Below the pieces are notes generated by a model. That model had not been told where the DNA came from, did no database searches, and worked only from the letters and a program-made list of their open reading frames with translations. A stretch of 64,000 nucleotides of DNA from Myroides odoratus. GTDB taxonomy: Bacteria; Bacteroidota; Bacteroidia; Flavobacteriales; Flavobacteriaceae. This document shows, in pieces, positions 46,866 to 54,677 of this stretch (position 1 is its first letter; every line of letters begins with the position of its first letter). A program made the translations under genes and the position numbers. The DNA is taken from NCBI RefSeq assembly GCF_001549985.1, contig NZ_LROZ01000001.1, positions 620,001 through 684,000 of the forward strand. The letters run 5' to 3'.

Positions 46866-46895
46866 TAAAAAAAGCCAATTAGCAAGCTAATTGGC
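46866..46895 (-). terminator. Terminator of asd
   Basis: GCCAATTAGC and GCTAATTGGC form a perfect 10-bp stem with an AA centre (46874-46895), followed on the minus strand by seven T residues. Confidence 0.9.
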
Positions 46896-46917
46896 CTATA
46901 ACTAAATGGTATGTTTT

Positions 46918-47907
46918 TTACACTAATCCGTTGGCTACTAAATATTCTGCAATTTGAATCGTATTGGTCGCGGCTCCTTTTCTCAAGTTATCAGATACAA
47001 TCCACATGTTTAATGTATTGGGTTGCGTTTCATCTCGGCGGATACGCCCAACAAAAACCTCATCTTTTCCTTGTGCATAAAGAGGCATAGGATACGTATG
47101 GGTGTCGGTATTATCTTGTACTACAATTCCAGGTGTTTCATGCAAAATACGACGAACGTCTTCAATAGCAAACTCTTGTTCAAAAGCTACATTCACAGCT
47201 TCACTATGTCCTCCAACAACTGGAATACGCACAGCGGTTGCCGTTACTAATACCGTATCGTCTTCTAAAATTTTCTTGGTTTCATTCACCAACTTCATTT
47301 CTTCTTTGGTGTACCCATTATCTTCAAAAACATCACAATGAGGCAATGCATTGCGGTGGATCGGATAGGGGTAAGCCATTTCTCCAGACTTCCCTTCATA
47401 TTCATTTTCTAATTGTCTTACGGCTTTCACTCCAGTTCCTGTAATGGATTGGTAGGTAGAAACAACCACGCGTTTCACCTTGTATCTTTTATTTAAAGGA
47501 GCCAACGCCATAACCATTTGAATAGTTGAACAATTGGGATTGGCAATGATTTTATCTTCTTTTGTTAAACTCGAAGCGTTAATTTCAGGAACTACTAATT
47601 TTTTCGTGGGATCCATTCTCCAAGCAGATGAATTATCTATAACCGTTGTTCCAACAGCTGCGAATTGAGGAGCCCATTCCAATGAAATAGACCCACCAGC
47701 AGAGAACAAAGCAATTTCTGGTTTCATCTTTACAGCTTCGGCCATTGATTGTATCGTATACTTCTTTCCTTTAAACTCTATTTCATTTCCTACGGACTTC
47801 TCAGAAGCCACTGGGATTAATTCTGTTACTGGAAAATTGCGTTCTGCTAATACTTTTAGCATAATCTCTCCTACCATACCGGTAGCGCCTACTACTGCTA
47901 CTTTCAT
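46918..47907 (-). CDS. asd: Aspartate-semialdehyde dehydrogenase
   Basis: A 329-residue NADPH-dependent enzyme that reduces aspartyl phosphate to aspartate semialdehyde for lysine/diaminopimelate, threonine and methionine. The nucleotide motif is VGATGMVGEIML and the catalytic cysteine is in IIANPNCSTIQM. Later come YQSITGTGVKAVRQLE, and the active-site histidine is in PVVGGHSEAVN. Length is usual. It follows recJ by 37 bp and is probably in the same unit. Confidence 0.97.
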   Translation of the reverse strand: MKVAVVGATGMVGEIMLKVLAERNFPVTELIPVASEKSVGNEIEFKGKKYTIQSMAEAVKMKPEIALFSAGGSISLEWAPQFAAVGTTVIDNSSAWRMDPTKKLVVPEINASSLTKEDKIIANPNCSTIQMVMALAPLNKRYKVKRVVVSTYQSITGTGVKAVRQLENEYEGKSGEMAYPYPIHRNALPHCDVFEDNGYTKEEMKLVNETKKILEDDTVLVTATAVRIPVVGGHSEAVNVAFEQEFAIEDVRRILHETPGIVVQDNTDTHTYPMPLYAQGKDEVFVGRIRRDETQPNTLNMWIVSDNLRKGAATNTIQIAEYLVANGLV

Positions 47908-47944
47908 TTTAAATAATAAAAATTATAATTATTCTATTTTATTT

Positions 47945-49645
47945 TTATACTAATTGCATGTCCTTAATTTGCAACTGATTACTAACCTCGCCTTTCCATT
48001 CATTCTCTTCAATAGAGTACACTAAATCGAAAAACGCACGATTCTGAATCTCGTCTAAATACTTCCCAAAGGAGAAGCCTATCGCACTGAATCCTTTGTC
48101 TAAATGTCCACGTTGTCTGACATACATCTTCAGGTGTTCTTGATTTGCTCCTAACCCTCTTGCATATCCTGTATCGTAGACGTTTTTGGTCAAGAAAACA
48201 GGACTCATATTCTCTGGACCAAAAGGTTCAAATTGCTTTAGGATCCGACAGAACTTGGGTGTAATTTCAGCAAAATTCAATATAGCATCAATTTCAACTT
48301 CTGGTATCAGATCACGTTCTTGAATCGTATTGGCCACTATTGCTTCAAATTTTGCTTTAAAGTTGACGTAATTTTCCTTTTTACACGTCATTCCAGCGGC
48401 ATACATATGTCCTCCAAATTGAATCAACTCGTCAGAACACGCTTCTAAAGCAGCATATAAATCGAAATTCTTCACTGAACGTGCTGAAGCGGCTAACACA
48501 TCTCCACTTGCTGTAAACACAATTGTCGGTCGATAATATGTTTCAATCAGACGAGAGGCTACAATACCAATCACGCCCTTATGCCAAGATTGATGAAAAA
48601 CCACTGTCGATTTGTTGTTAATCTCCCTATTTTCTACAATCTGATCTTTGGCTTCTTCTGTTATATTTTGATCTAATACTTTTCTTTCTTCATTAAAGGC
48701 AATAATCATTTCGGCCGTTTCTTCTGCTTCGCTCATTGAGAAACGCGTCAGTAAATCTACGGCATAATTACCATGTTGTATTCTTCCTGCTGCATTAATT
48801 TTCGGTGCAACTTTGAAAACAATATCGCTTACTGTATAGCTACTTTGCTTGTATACATTCAGCAATGCCTTTATTCCTGGTCTTGGATTGCTATTTAAAA
48901 CCTCTAATCCAAAATAGGCTAAAATTCTATTTTCTCCCGTGATTGGGACAATATCTGCTCCAATTGCCGTAACAACCAAATCCAGATAAGGCATTAAATC
49001 TGCGATGGTTTGATTGCGATTTGCTGCTAAAGCTTGCACCAACTTAAAACCAACACCACAACCACATAATTCATTATAAGGATAGGAACAATCACTTTGT
49101 TTGGGATCCAATACCGCTACTGCATCGGGAATTTGATTTCCTGGTAAGTGGTGATCGCAAATCACAAAATCTACTCCTTTTTCCTTCGCGTACGCTACGT
49201 GTTCAACGGATTTAATTCCACAATCCAGCGCAATGATTAATTTGATATCATTATCTGCTGCATAATCAATTCCTTGATAGGATACCCCATACCCTTCTTT
49301 GTATCGGTCTGGAATGTAGCGATCTACTTGTGGATAATACGATTGAAGATACGAATAGACCAAAGCTACTGCTGTGGTTCCATCTACATCATAATCGCCA
49401 AAAACCAGAATATTTTCTTTTCTATCAATCGCTTCTTCAATTCTTTTGACTGCCTTATCCATATCTTTCATTAAATAAGGATCATGCAATTCATCCAAAG
49501 AAGGACGAAAGAAACTCTTTGCTTGTTCATAGGTTGTAATTCCACGGTCAACGAGTAGTTGAGCTAAAACGGAATCAATTCCCAATACTTGAACTAGATG
49601 ATTAACACTTTTTTGATCTTTTACCTTTTTTAAAGTCCACCGCAT
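47945..49645 (-). CDS. recJ: Single-stranded-DNA-specific exonuclease RecJ
   Basis: A 566-residue 5'-3' exonuclease of the DHH family, used in mismatch repair and RecF-type recombination. DHH motif I is VFGDYDVDGTTAV, and motif III, ICDHHLPG, contains the DHH triplet. DHHA1 follows (GGHMYAAGMTC), and the C-terminal OB-like domain includes KQFEPFGPENMSPVF. Length is normal for RecJ. Its ATG overlaps the osmC stop by one base (TAATG), so the two are translationally coupled. Confidence 0.95.
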   Translation of the reverse strand: MRWTLKKVKDQKSVNHLVQVLGIDSVLAQLLVDRGITTYEQAKSFFRPSLDELHDPYLMKDMDKAVKRIEEAIDRKENILVFGDYDVDGTTAVALVYSYLQSYYPQVDRYIPDRYKEGYGVSYQGIDYAADNDIKLIIALDCGIKSVEHVAYAKEKGVDFVICDHHLPGNQIPDAVAVLDPKQSDCSYPYNELCGCGVGFKLVQALAANRNQTIADLMPYLDLVVTAIGADIVPITGENRILAYFGLEVLNSNPRPGIKALLNVYKQSSYTVSDIVFKVAPKINAAGRIQHGNYAVDLLTRFSMSEAEETAEMIIAFNEERKVLDQNITEEAKDQIVENREINNKSTVVFHQSWHKGVIGIVASRLIETYYRPTIVFTASGDVLAASARSVKNFDLYAALEACSDELIQFGGHMYAAGMTCKKENYVNFKAKFEAIVANTIQERDLIPEVEIDAILNFAEITPKFCRILKQFEPFGPENMSPVFLTKNVYDTGYARGLGANQEHLKMYVRQRGHLDKGFSAIGFSFGKYLDEIQNRAFFDLVYSIEENEWKGEVSNQLQIKDMQLV

Positions 49646-50070
49646 TATTGTTGTTTATGGTAATGAATATTCGTTTCAACTTTCGCAAACTGCGTAAACA
49701 TATGCATTACACCACAATATTTTTCTACAGATAAATCAACTGCTTTCTTCAATTTTGCTTCATCCAGATTATTCCCATAAAAGTGATAATCGACGATTAC
49801 CGTATGATAAACCGCCGGATCTTCATCGGTCAATAGTCCTTCTGTTTCGATTGTAAAATTGGCAACTTCCAATCTCATTTTTTTGATTAAAGAAGCAACG
49901 TCTAATCCTGAACATCCTGCCAAAGCAGATAACATCAAGGCTTTAGGTCTAAAACCTTTATTATCTCCTCCATTTTCTGGTCCAGCATCAATTTGCATGG
50001 TCCCTCCACTTGGATTCGTGGACTCAAATTGCATATTCTCTAACCAAGTAGTTGTAACTTTATGTGACAT
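49645..50070 (-). CDS. OsmC/Ohr family protein
   Basis: A 141-residue peroxiredoxin-like protein. The two redox cysteines are visible in LAGCSGLDVASL and EKYCGVMHMF, spaced as in the OsmC family, with the FRPKALMLSAL helix before the first. OsmC/Ohr proteins reduce organic hydroperoxides; the YhfA-like branch, which this resembles, is less well characterised. It leads an osmC-recJ-asd unit. Confidence 0.9.
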   Translation of the reverse strand: MSHKVTTTWLENMQFESTNPSGGTMQIDAGPENGGDNKGFRPKALMLSALAGCSGLDVASLIKKMRLEVANFTIETEGLLTDEDPAVYHTVIVDYHFYGNNLDEAKLKKAVDLSVEKYCGVMHMFTQFAKVETNIHYHKQQ

Positions 50071-50089
50071 GATATATTCTCGTTTTTAT

Positions 50090-50097
50090 CAAATGTA
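50090..50097 (-). promoter_or_regulatory. -7 element TACATTTG of the osmC unit
   Basis: On the minus strand TACATTTG fits TAnnTTTG and ends 19 bp before the osmC ATG. No -33 TTG at the right distance. Confidence 0.55.
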
Positions 50098-50257
50098 TCA
50101 AAAAAAAACAAGGATTAATCCTTTTAAAACGTTAATAATTAACACTCCTAAAATCAGTAATTTCTTCAATAATTTGCTTACTACAAGTAGTTTTTAAGCC
50201 TATTTTCATCAAAAACGGAAATTGGCAGCTATTCACTTATTTGTGGTGTTTGTAAAA

Positions 50258-50295
50258 GACAAAAGGAGCTGTGCATACCAACACAGCTCCTTTTT
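50258..50295. terminator. Bidirectional terminator after rsmI
   Basis: AGGAGCTGTG (50264-50273) and CACAGCTCCT (50282-50291) form a 10-bp stem extended by A and T runs, 8-nt loop. The rsmI stop overlaps its T tract. Confidence 0.9.
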
Positions 50296-50967
50296 CTATT
50301 TTTTTCCTGCTACTACAACGACAATTTCCCCTTTAGGTGGTTTCTCTTCGAAGTGTTTGAGCACTTCTACGACCGTTCCTCTTACGGTTTCTTCGTGTAA
50401 TTTAGACAGTTCTCTAGAGACTGAAATCACGCGATCTTCGCCAAAATAGGTTTGAAATTCACCTAATGTCTTGACTAATTTATGGGGTGAAACGTAGATA
50501 ATCATCGTTCTCGTTTCTTCTGCTAATTGTAGATAGCGGGTTTGACGTCCTTTTTTATCTGGTAAAAAGCCTTCAAACACGAATTTATCATTTGGTAGAC
50601 CGCTATTCACCAAGGCAGGTACAAAGGCCGTTGCCCCTGGCAAACACTCTACTTCAATCTGATTTTCAATACAGGCTCTAGTCAATAGAAAACCTGGATC
50701 GGATATAGCAGGTGTTCCTGCATCAGAAATCAACGCAAATGTTTCACCTGTTTGCATGCGTCTCACTAAACCTTCTACCGTTTTGTGTTCATTGTGCATG
50801 TGGTGACTCATCATCGGTGTATTCACCTCAAAATGTTTCAACAGCTTTCCACTGTTTCTTGTATCTTCTGCTAAAATATAATCGACTTCTTTCAACACCT
50901 TAAGGGCGCGAAACGTCATATCTTCTAAGTTGCCAATCGGTGTTGGTACAACATATAATTTCCCCAT
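50296..50967 (-). CDS. rsmI: 16S rRNA (cytidine1402-2'-O)-methyltransferase
   Basis: A 223-residue tetrapyrrole-methylase-fold enzyme that methylates the ribose of C1402 in the ribosomal decoding centre, using SAM. The signature is complete: LYVVPTPIGNLEDMTFRAL, LAEDTRNSGKLLKHF, ALISDAGTPAISDPGF and EVECLPGATAFVPALVNSGL, here given in part. ATG 50967 is chosen, since the family begins directly at GKLYVVPTPIG; the longer frame adds eight residues. It starts 4 bp after the stop of the Glu-rich gene. Confidence 0.95.
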   Translation of the reverse strand: MGKLYVVPTPIGNLEDMTFRALKVLKEVDYILAEDTRNSGKLLKHFEVNTPMMSHHMHNEHKTVEGLVRRMQTGETFALISDAGTPAISDPGFLLTRACIENQIEVECLPGATAFVPALVNSGLPNDKFVFEGFLPDKKGRQTRYLQLAEETRTMIIYVSPHKLVKTLGEFQTYFGEDRVISVSRELSKLHEETVRGTVVEVLKHFEEKPPKGEIVVVVAGKK

Positions 50968-50971
50968 AATC

Positions 50972-52246
50972 TTATTCGAAACGCTTTTCAATTAACGCCA
51001 TAAAACGCTCAGCATATTCTTCTTTACCTTCCCAATTATTGTATTCTGGTTTCACCAAGTGCTCCACAAAACTTCTTGCTTCATCATAAGTGCTTACCGT
51101 ATTTAACTGCGACAATACGCGATTGAAGTCTTCCGAACTATTGGCAAACAAGTGTTTTTCAAAAGCAATGCGATCATTTAATCCTACTACAATCGTACCA
51201 CGATAGATGTCATTGATTGATTTTTTTACAATACGAGGTTCTCTTACTGATACTTGATCTAAATTGAACAACATATTTTGTTGATGTTCAACCTTGTCTT
51301 CTTCCTTTTTCTCTTGTTCTTTTACTTGCTCTTCTTTTTGTTGAGCGAAAAAGTTCTCTGTCGATTGATTTTCTTCTACTGGAGCTGTTTGTTCTCCTAC
51401 TCGTTCAAACCTACTGTCATCTACGAGAATCGTATCTTCCTTTGCTAAATCTTCTACTCGAATAAACTCAATCTCTCCGAAATCAAATCCTTCAAACGGA
51501 TTATCTTCTCTTTGATCGCCAGTTAAAGGAGCGAATACTTCTTCTGTTTTTTCCTCTTGGAATTCGAATGTTTCTTCGTTTACAGTCGTTTCAGCCACCA
51601 CTTGATCCGCTAATTCTTCTTCCTCCAATACTTCTGTTCCATCCTCTTCCGTCCATTCTTCCTCTTCTTCTTCTAGCTCCTCTTCCTCTTGTTCCTCTTC
51701 TAGTTCTTCCTCTACCTCTTCTTCGACAAGAGCTGCAAATTCTTTTTCCTCTTGCTCTTCTTCCGTTTCATTTGCTACTTCGTCTTGCTCTGCCTCCTCC
51801 TCTTGCTCATCTTCAATTTCATTGGCTACTTCTTCTTGTTCAAATTCAAGGCTTGTTTCCTCTTCTTCTGAGATTTCTTCTTCAACCAAAGTAGGTGAAT
51901 CAAAGTCTACCACTGTTTCTTTCTCAGCTTCCACTACGATCGGATAATCTTCTACGATTAGATCTGCTGGAATTTGAGATCGTGCATCTTCTTCTAGAGT
52001 AGCGATCATCGCAATTTCTTGCTTGCTTGTTTCGGCCTGTGTTACCGCGCTTAATTTTGCTACTAACTGATCTTCAGTTATGTCGTTTACAAGTCCTAAT
52101 GCTAGGTTATCTTGATAAAATTTTAAAATTTGAAGCTTCTCATATAGTTCTTTGGCTTCAACATATAACTTATCCACATCAGTATCCTTCATCTGTAAGA
52201 CACGATGAACGATGCTCAACAACTCTCCCTCTAAGACTTTCTTCAT
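50972..52246 (-). CDS. Extremely Glu-rich protein of unknown function
   Basis: A 424-residue cytoplasmic protein. The N-terminus (about 1-70) is a conserved-looking helical segment with LEGELLSIVHRVLQMKD. Residues about 105-230 are dominated by Glu, with a partly duplicated block (QEEVANEIEDEQEEE, then QDEVANETEEEQEEK). The C-terminal domain (about 340-424) has SINDIYRGTIVVGLNDRIAF and VEHLVKPEYNNWEGKEEYAERF motifs that I recall from flavobacterial hypothetical proteins. No signal peptide. ATG 52246 is preferred, and 52261 (five more residues) is possible. It sits upstream of rsmI and divergent from tdk. Confidence 0.75.
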   Translation of the reverse strand: MKKVLEGELLSIVHRVLQMKDTDVDKLYVEAKELYEKLQILKFYQDNLALGLVNDITEDQLVAKLSAVTQAETSKQEIAMIATLEEDARSQIPADLIVEDYPIVVEAEKETVVDFDSPTLVEEEISEEEETSLEFEQEEVANEIEDEQEEEAEQDEVANETEEEQEEKEFAALVEEEVEEELEEEQEEEELEEEEEEWTEEDGTEVLEEEELADQVVAETTVNEETFEFQEEKTEEVFAPLTGDQREDNPFEGFDFGEIEFIRVEDLAKEDTILVDDSRFERVGEQTAPVEENQSTENFFAQQKEEQVKEQEKKEEDKVEHQQNMLFNLDQVSVREPRIVKKSINDIYRGTIVVGLNDRIAFEKHLFANSSEDFNRVLSQLNTVSTYDEARSFVEHLVKPEYNNWEGKEEYAERFMALIEKRFE

Positions 52247-52287
52247 AACTTTTAATTTCATTAGTAAATTATACAAGCTTTTTTTGA

Positions 52288-52295
52288 TAAATTTG
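52288..52295 (+). promoter_or_regulatory. -7 element TAAATTTG upstream of tdk
   Basis: TAAATTTG fits TAnnTTTG, 51 bp before ATG 52347, in the short gap to the divergent Glu-rich gene. Confidence 0.55.
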
Positions 52296-52346
52296 TCCTT
52301 CACAAAGTAACAAAAAAACTACTGGTTTCGACCTGAAAATTACAAA

Positions 52347-52958
52347 ATGTTTCTAGAAATTCCTGTTAATCACAAAGAACAGTTTGGTTGGATCGAAGTA
52401 ATCTGTGGATCAATGTTTTCTGGAAAAACAGAAGAACTGATTCGCCGACTAAAAAGAGCCCAATTTGCCAAGCAAAAAGTTGAAATTTTTAAACCTGCTG
52501 TAGATACGCGATATCACGATGAATATGTGGTTTCACATGATTCGAATGAAATCCGTTCTACTCCAGTACCCACAGCAGATAGCATTCGACTTTTAGCTAG
52601 TGGTTGCGATGTGGTTGGTATTGATGAGGCACAATTCTTTGACGATGAAATTGTCAATGTTTGTAATGAATTAGCCAATTCGGGTATTCGCGTTATCGTT
52701 GCTGGTTTAGATATGGACTTCAAAGGAAATCCGTTTGGTCCCATGCCAGCCTTAATGGCGACTGCTGAATATGTCACCAAAGTACACGCAGTATGTACAC
52801 GCACGGGTAACTTGGCGCATTATAGCTATAGAAAGGCTGCTAGTGATGCTATTGTTATGCTTGGCGAAACAGAAGAATATGAACCATTGAGTAGAGCTGC
52901 GTATTATAACGCCATGCGAGAAGCTGAAAAACTCAAGAAAGAAAAACCCAAACCCTGA
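52347..52958 (+). CDS. tdk: Thymidine kinase, type II
   Basis: A 203-residue enzyme that phosphorylates thymidine with ATP for DNA synthesis. The P-loop is [12 protein letters not shown], the DExx-type Walker B is IDEAQFFDD and the lasso loop with the substrate backbone is near [23 protein letters not shown]. The usual four-cysteine zinc site of the lasso domain is degenerate: [15 protein letters not shown] keeps only one cysteine. That loss is also familiar to me from other Bacteroidota. It is followed 20 bp later by an MFS transporter. Confidence 0.95.
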   Translation: MFLEIPVNHKEQFGWIEVICGSMFSGKTEELIRRLKRAQFAKQKVEIFKPAVDTRYHDEYVVSHDSNEIRSTPVPTADSIRLLASGCDVVGIDEAQFFDDEIVNVCNELANSGIRVIVAGLDMDFKGNPFGPMPALMATAEYVTKVHAVCTRTGNLAHYSYRKAASDAIVMLGETEEYEPLSRAAYYNAMREAEKLKKEKPKP

Positions 52959-52978
52959 TTTTATAGATTAAACACGTC

Positions 52979-54214
52979 ATGAAAAAAATATACCAAATTT
53001 ATCTAGACTCTTATCGAGGATTATCCTCAGCATCTTGGATGTTAGCCATCGTTATGTTAATCAATAGAGCTGGATCGATGGTATTTCCTTTCTTAGGTGT
53101 TTACATGACCAAAGAACTTCATTTTACAGATGAACAAACGGGTTATGTTTTAGCTTGTTACGGACTTGGTTCGATGACTGGTTCCATGTTAGGTGGGTGG
53201 ATTACGGATAAAATCGGTAACTACAAATTACAGTATTTGAGCTTACTTGGAAGTATTCCGATGTTTATTTTACTGCCTCACTTTACTTCTGTCATTAGTT
53301 TAGCTTTAATGATTTTCGTTCAAAGTACTATTAGTGAAATGTTTCGCCCTGCGAACTCTGTTGCTATTACAAAATACGCTCGACCTGAAAATATTACGCG
53401 TGCTTTTTCCTTAAACCGCATGGCGGTTAACCTTGGATTTTCTATTGGTCCTGCTATGGGAGGAATGTTAGCAGCAATTTCTTATGCCTTATTGTTTTAC
53501 ATCAATGCAGGTGCAGCTTTCTTTGCGGCAGTTGTATTCATCTACTTCTTTAAAGGGCGTAAAGAAAACCCTAAACCAACGGTATCAGTTGAAGAAGATG
53601 CCGATATTACTTTAGGTACTTCGGGTATTAAACGAAAATCACCTTATAAAGATGGGCTATTCTTGTTCTACAGTTTTTTCTGTACCTTATATTCCATTGC
53701 CTTTTTACAGCTGTTTAGTACCTTACCTATTTTCTATGAAAAAGTAGGTGGCTTGAATGAGTTTGAAATTGGAATTGTATTAGGGTATAGTGGTTTGTTG
53801 ATTTTCTTAACGGAAATGCTACTAGTACACATGGCAGAACGCCATTTAACCACGCAGAAAACGATTTTCTATGGGGCTTTAATTGCTCCCCTAGCTTTTG
53901 GTGTTTTCTTGTTGGATCACAGCTTATTTACCATTTTCCTTTCTATTACATTATTAAGTGCTTCGGAAATGCTTATTTTTCCATATACCTCAACAGTTAC
54001 TGCTATGCGTGCGGATGATTCAAGTAAGGGGGCTTATATGGGGGTCAATGGATTAACATTTGCCGTTGGATTCATTATTGCTCCTATTTTAGGAACGAAA
54101 ATTGCAGCTAACTTTGGTTACAATACCTTGTGGATCGTGATGGGGTCGATCTTTTTACTTTCTGCTTTTGGATTAAATTATACCGTTGGAAAAATGGTTA
54201 AACCGAAAGTATAA
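52979..54214 (+). CDS. MFS transporter
   Basis: A 411-residue integral membrane protein with about twelve helices. The family's loop 2-3 motif A is present as MLGGWITDKIGNYK, and motif-C-like LGFSIGPAMGGMLAA lies in helix 5. A charged central loop of about 30 residues follows helix 6 (KGRKENPKPTVSVEEDAD). It is a drug/metabolite:H+ antiporter-like protein, but the substrate is unknown. It lies 20 bp downstream of tdk; a link to nucleoside transport is possible but not supported by sequence. Confidence 0.88.
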   Translation: MKKIYQIYLDSYRGLSSASWMLAIVMLINRAGSMVFPFLGVYMTKELHFTDEQTGYVLACYGLGSMTGSMLGGWITDKIGNYKLQYLSLLGSIPMFILLPHFTSVISLALMIFVQSTISEMFRPANSVAITKYARPENITRAFSLNRMAVNLGFSIGPAMGGMLAAISYALLFYINAGAAFFAAVVFIYFFKGRKENPKPTVSVEEDADITLGTSGIKRKSPYKDGLFLFYSFFCTLYSIAFLQLFSTLPIFYEKVGGLNEFEIGIVLGYSGLLIFLTEMLLVHMAERHLTTQKTIFYGALIAPLAFGVFLLDHSLFTIFLSITLLSASEMLIFPYTSTVTAMRADDSSKGAYMGVNGLTFAVGFIIAPILGTKIAANFGYNTLWIVMGSIFLLSAFGLNYTVGKMVKPKV

Positions 54215-54353
54215 GCTTTCCTTTTACTTTTCTTACTTTTTTACTGAAAGCAATACAATCATGTTAGTTATTGATTACAAACAGGATAGCTAAAAAGGGG
54301 TAAAAAATAAATGTTAAAATTTAAAACTCTACATAAAATCGAGCTTTTGCGCC

Positions 54354-54383
54354 TTGCATTCTATATATTTTGTTCTATATTTG
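54354..54383 (+). promoter_or_regulatory. Promoter of the CAU tRNA gene
   Basis: TTG (54354-54356), 19-bp spacer, TATATTTG (54376-54383): a full match to the Bacteroidota promoter. The -7 element ends 35 bp before the tRNA. Confidence 0.85.
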
Positions 54384-54418
54384 CACTCGCATTAACAAAA
54401 TAATGCAGTCCAATATAT

Positions 54419-54492
54419 GGCGAGGTAGCTCAGTTGGTTAGAGCGCAGGATTCATAACCCTGAGGTCACGGGTTCAACTCCCGTCTTCGCTA
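54419..54492 (+). tRNA. tRNA with CAT anticodon (elongator Met, or Ile2 if lysidine-modified)
   Basis: A 74-nt cloverleaf: acceptor GGCGAGG with CTTCGCT (two wobble pairs, including G1-U72), D arm GCTC/GAGC, anticodon loop TTCATAA (CAT), T arm ACGGG-TTCAACT-CCCGT. The initiator hallmarks (C1xA72 mismatch and GGG/CCC anticodon stem) are absent. The CCA end is not encoded. Confidence 0.93.
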
Positions 54493-54498
54493 CAAGGC

Positions 54499-54534
54499 AA
54501 AAAGACTTAATCGAAAGATTAGGTCTTTTTTTTT
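54499..54534 (+). terminator. Terminator after the tRNA
   Basis: AAGACTTAATC and GATTAGGTCTT form an 11-bp stem with one G-U pair and a GAAA loop, followed by a run of nine T residues, 10 bp after the tRNA. Confidence 0.9.
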
Positions 54535-54595
54535 GGTTTACAGTGAACGATTGGTTGTAATCATTCTGAATCAAGTCAAAAGTTGAAAGCGAAAC
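54535..54595 (+). repeat. Short heptamer remnants
   Basis: GGTTTAC and AGTGAAC (54535-54548) match the GTTTAC family; GTCAAAA, GTTGAAA and GCGAAAC (54575-54595) are in 7-bp phase with each other. Few units, so weaker than the other arrays. The remaining gap to 54677 holds nothing I recognise. Confidence 0.4.
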
Positions 54596-54677
54596 AAAAA
54601 AGTTAGCGCTCCCGTCTATTAAATGTACGTGCAATATTGACATTTTAAAATCTAATACCTATAGAAGGCACGACCCT

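Noticed and set aside
49859..50197. 112-codon plus-strand frame spanning osmC and its upstream gap
   Set aside because: Mostly antisense to osmC and reading through its promoter; composition is not protein-like.
51568..51894. 108-codon plus-strand frame, Leu/Pro-rich
   Set aside because: It is the exact antisense of the Glu-codon tract of the minus-strand gene; Leu/Pro richness follows from GAA/GAG complements.
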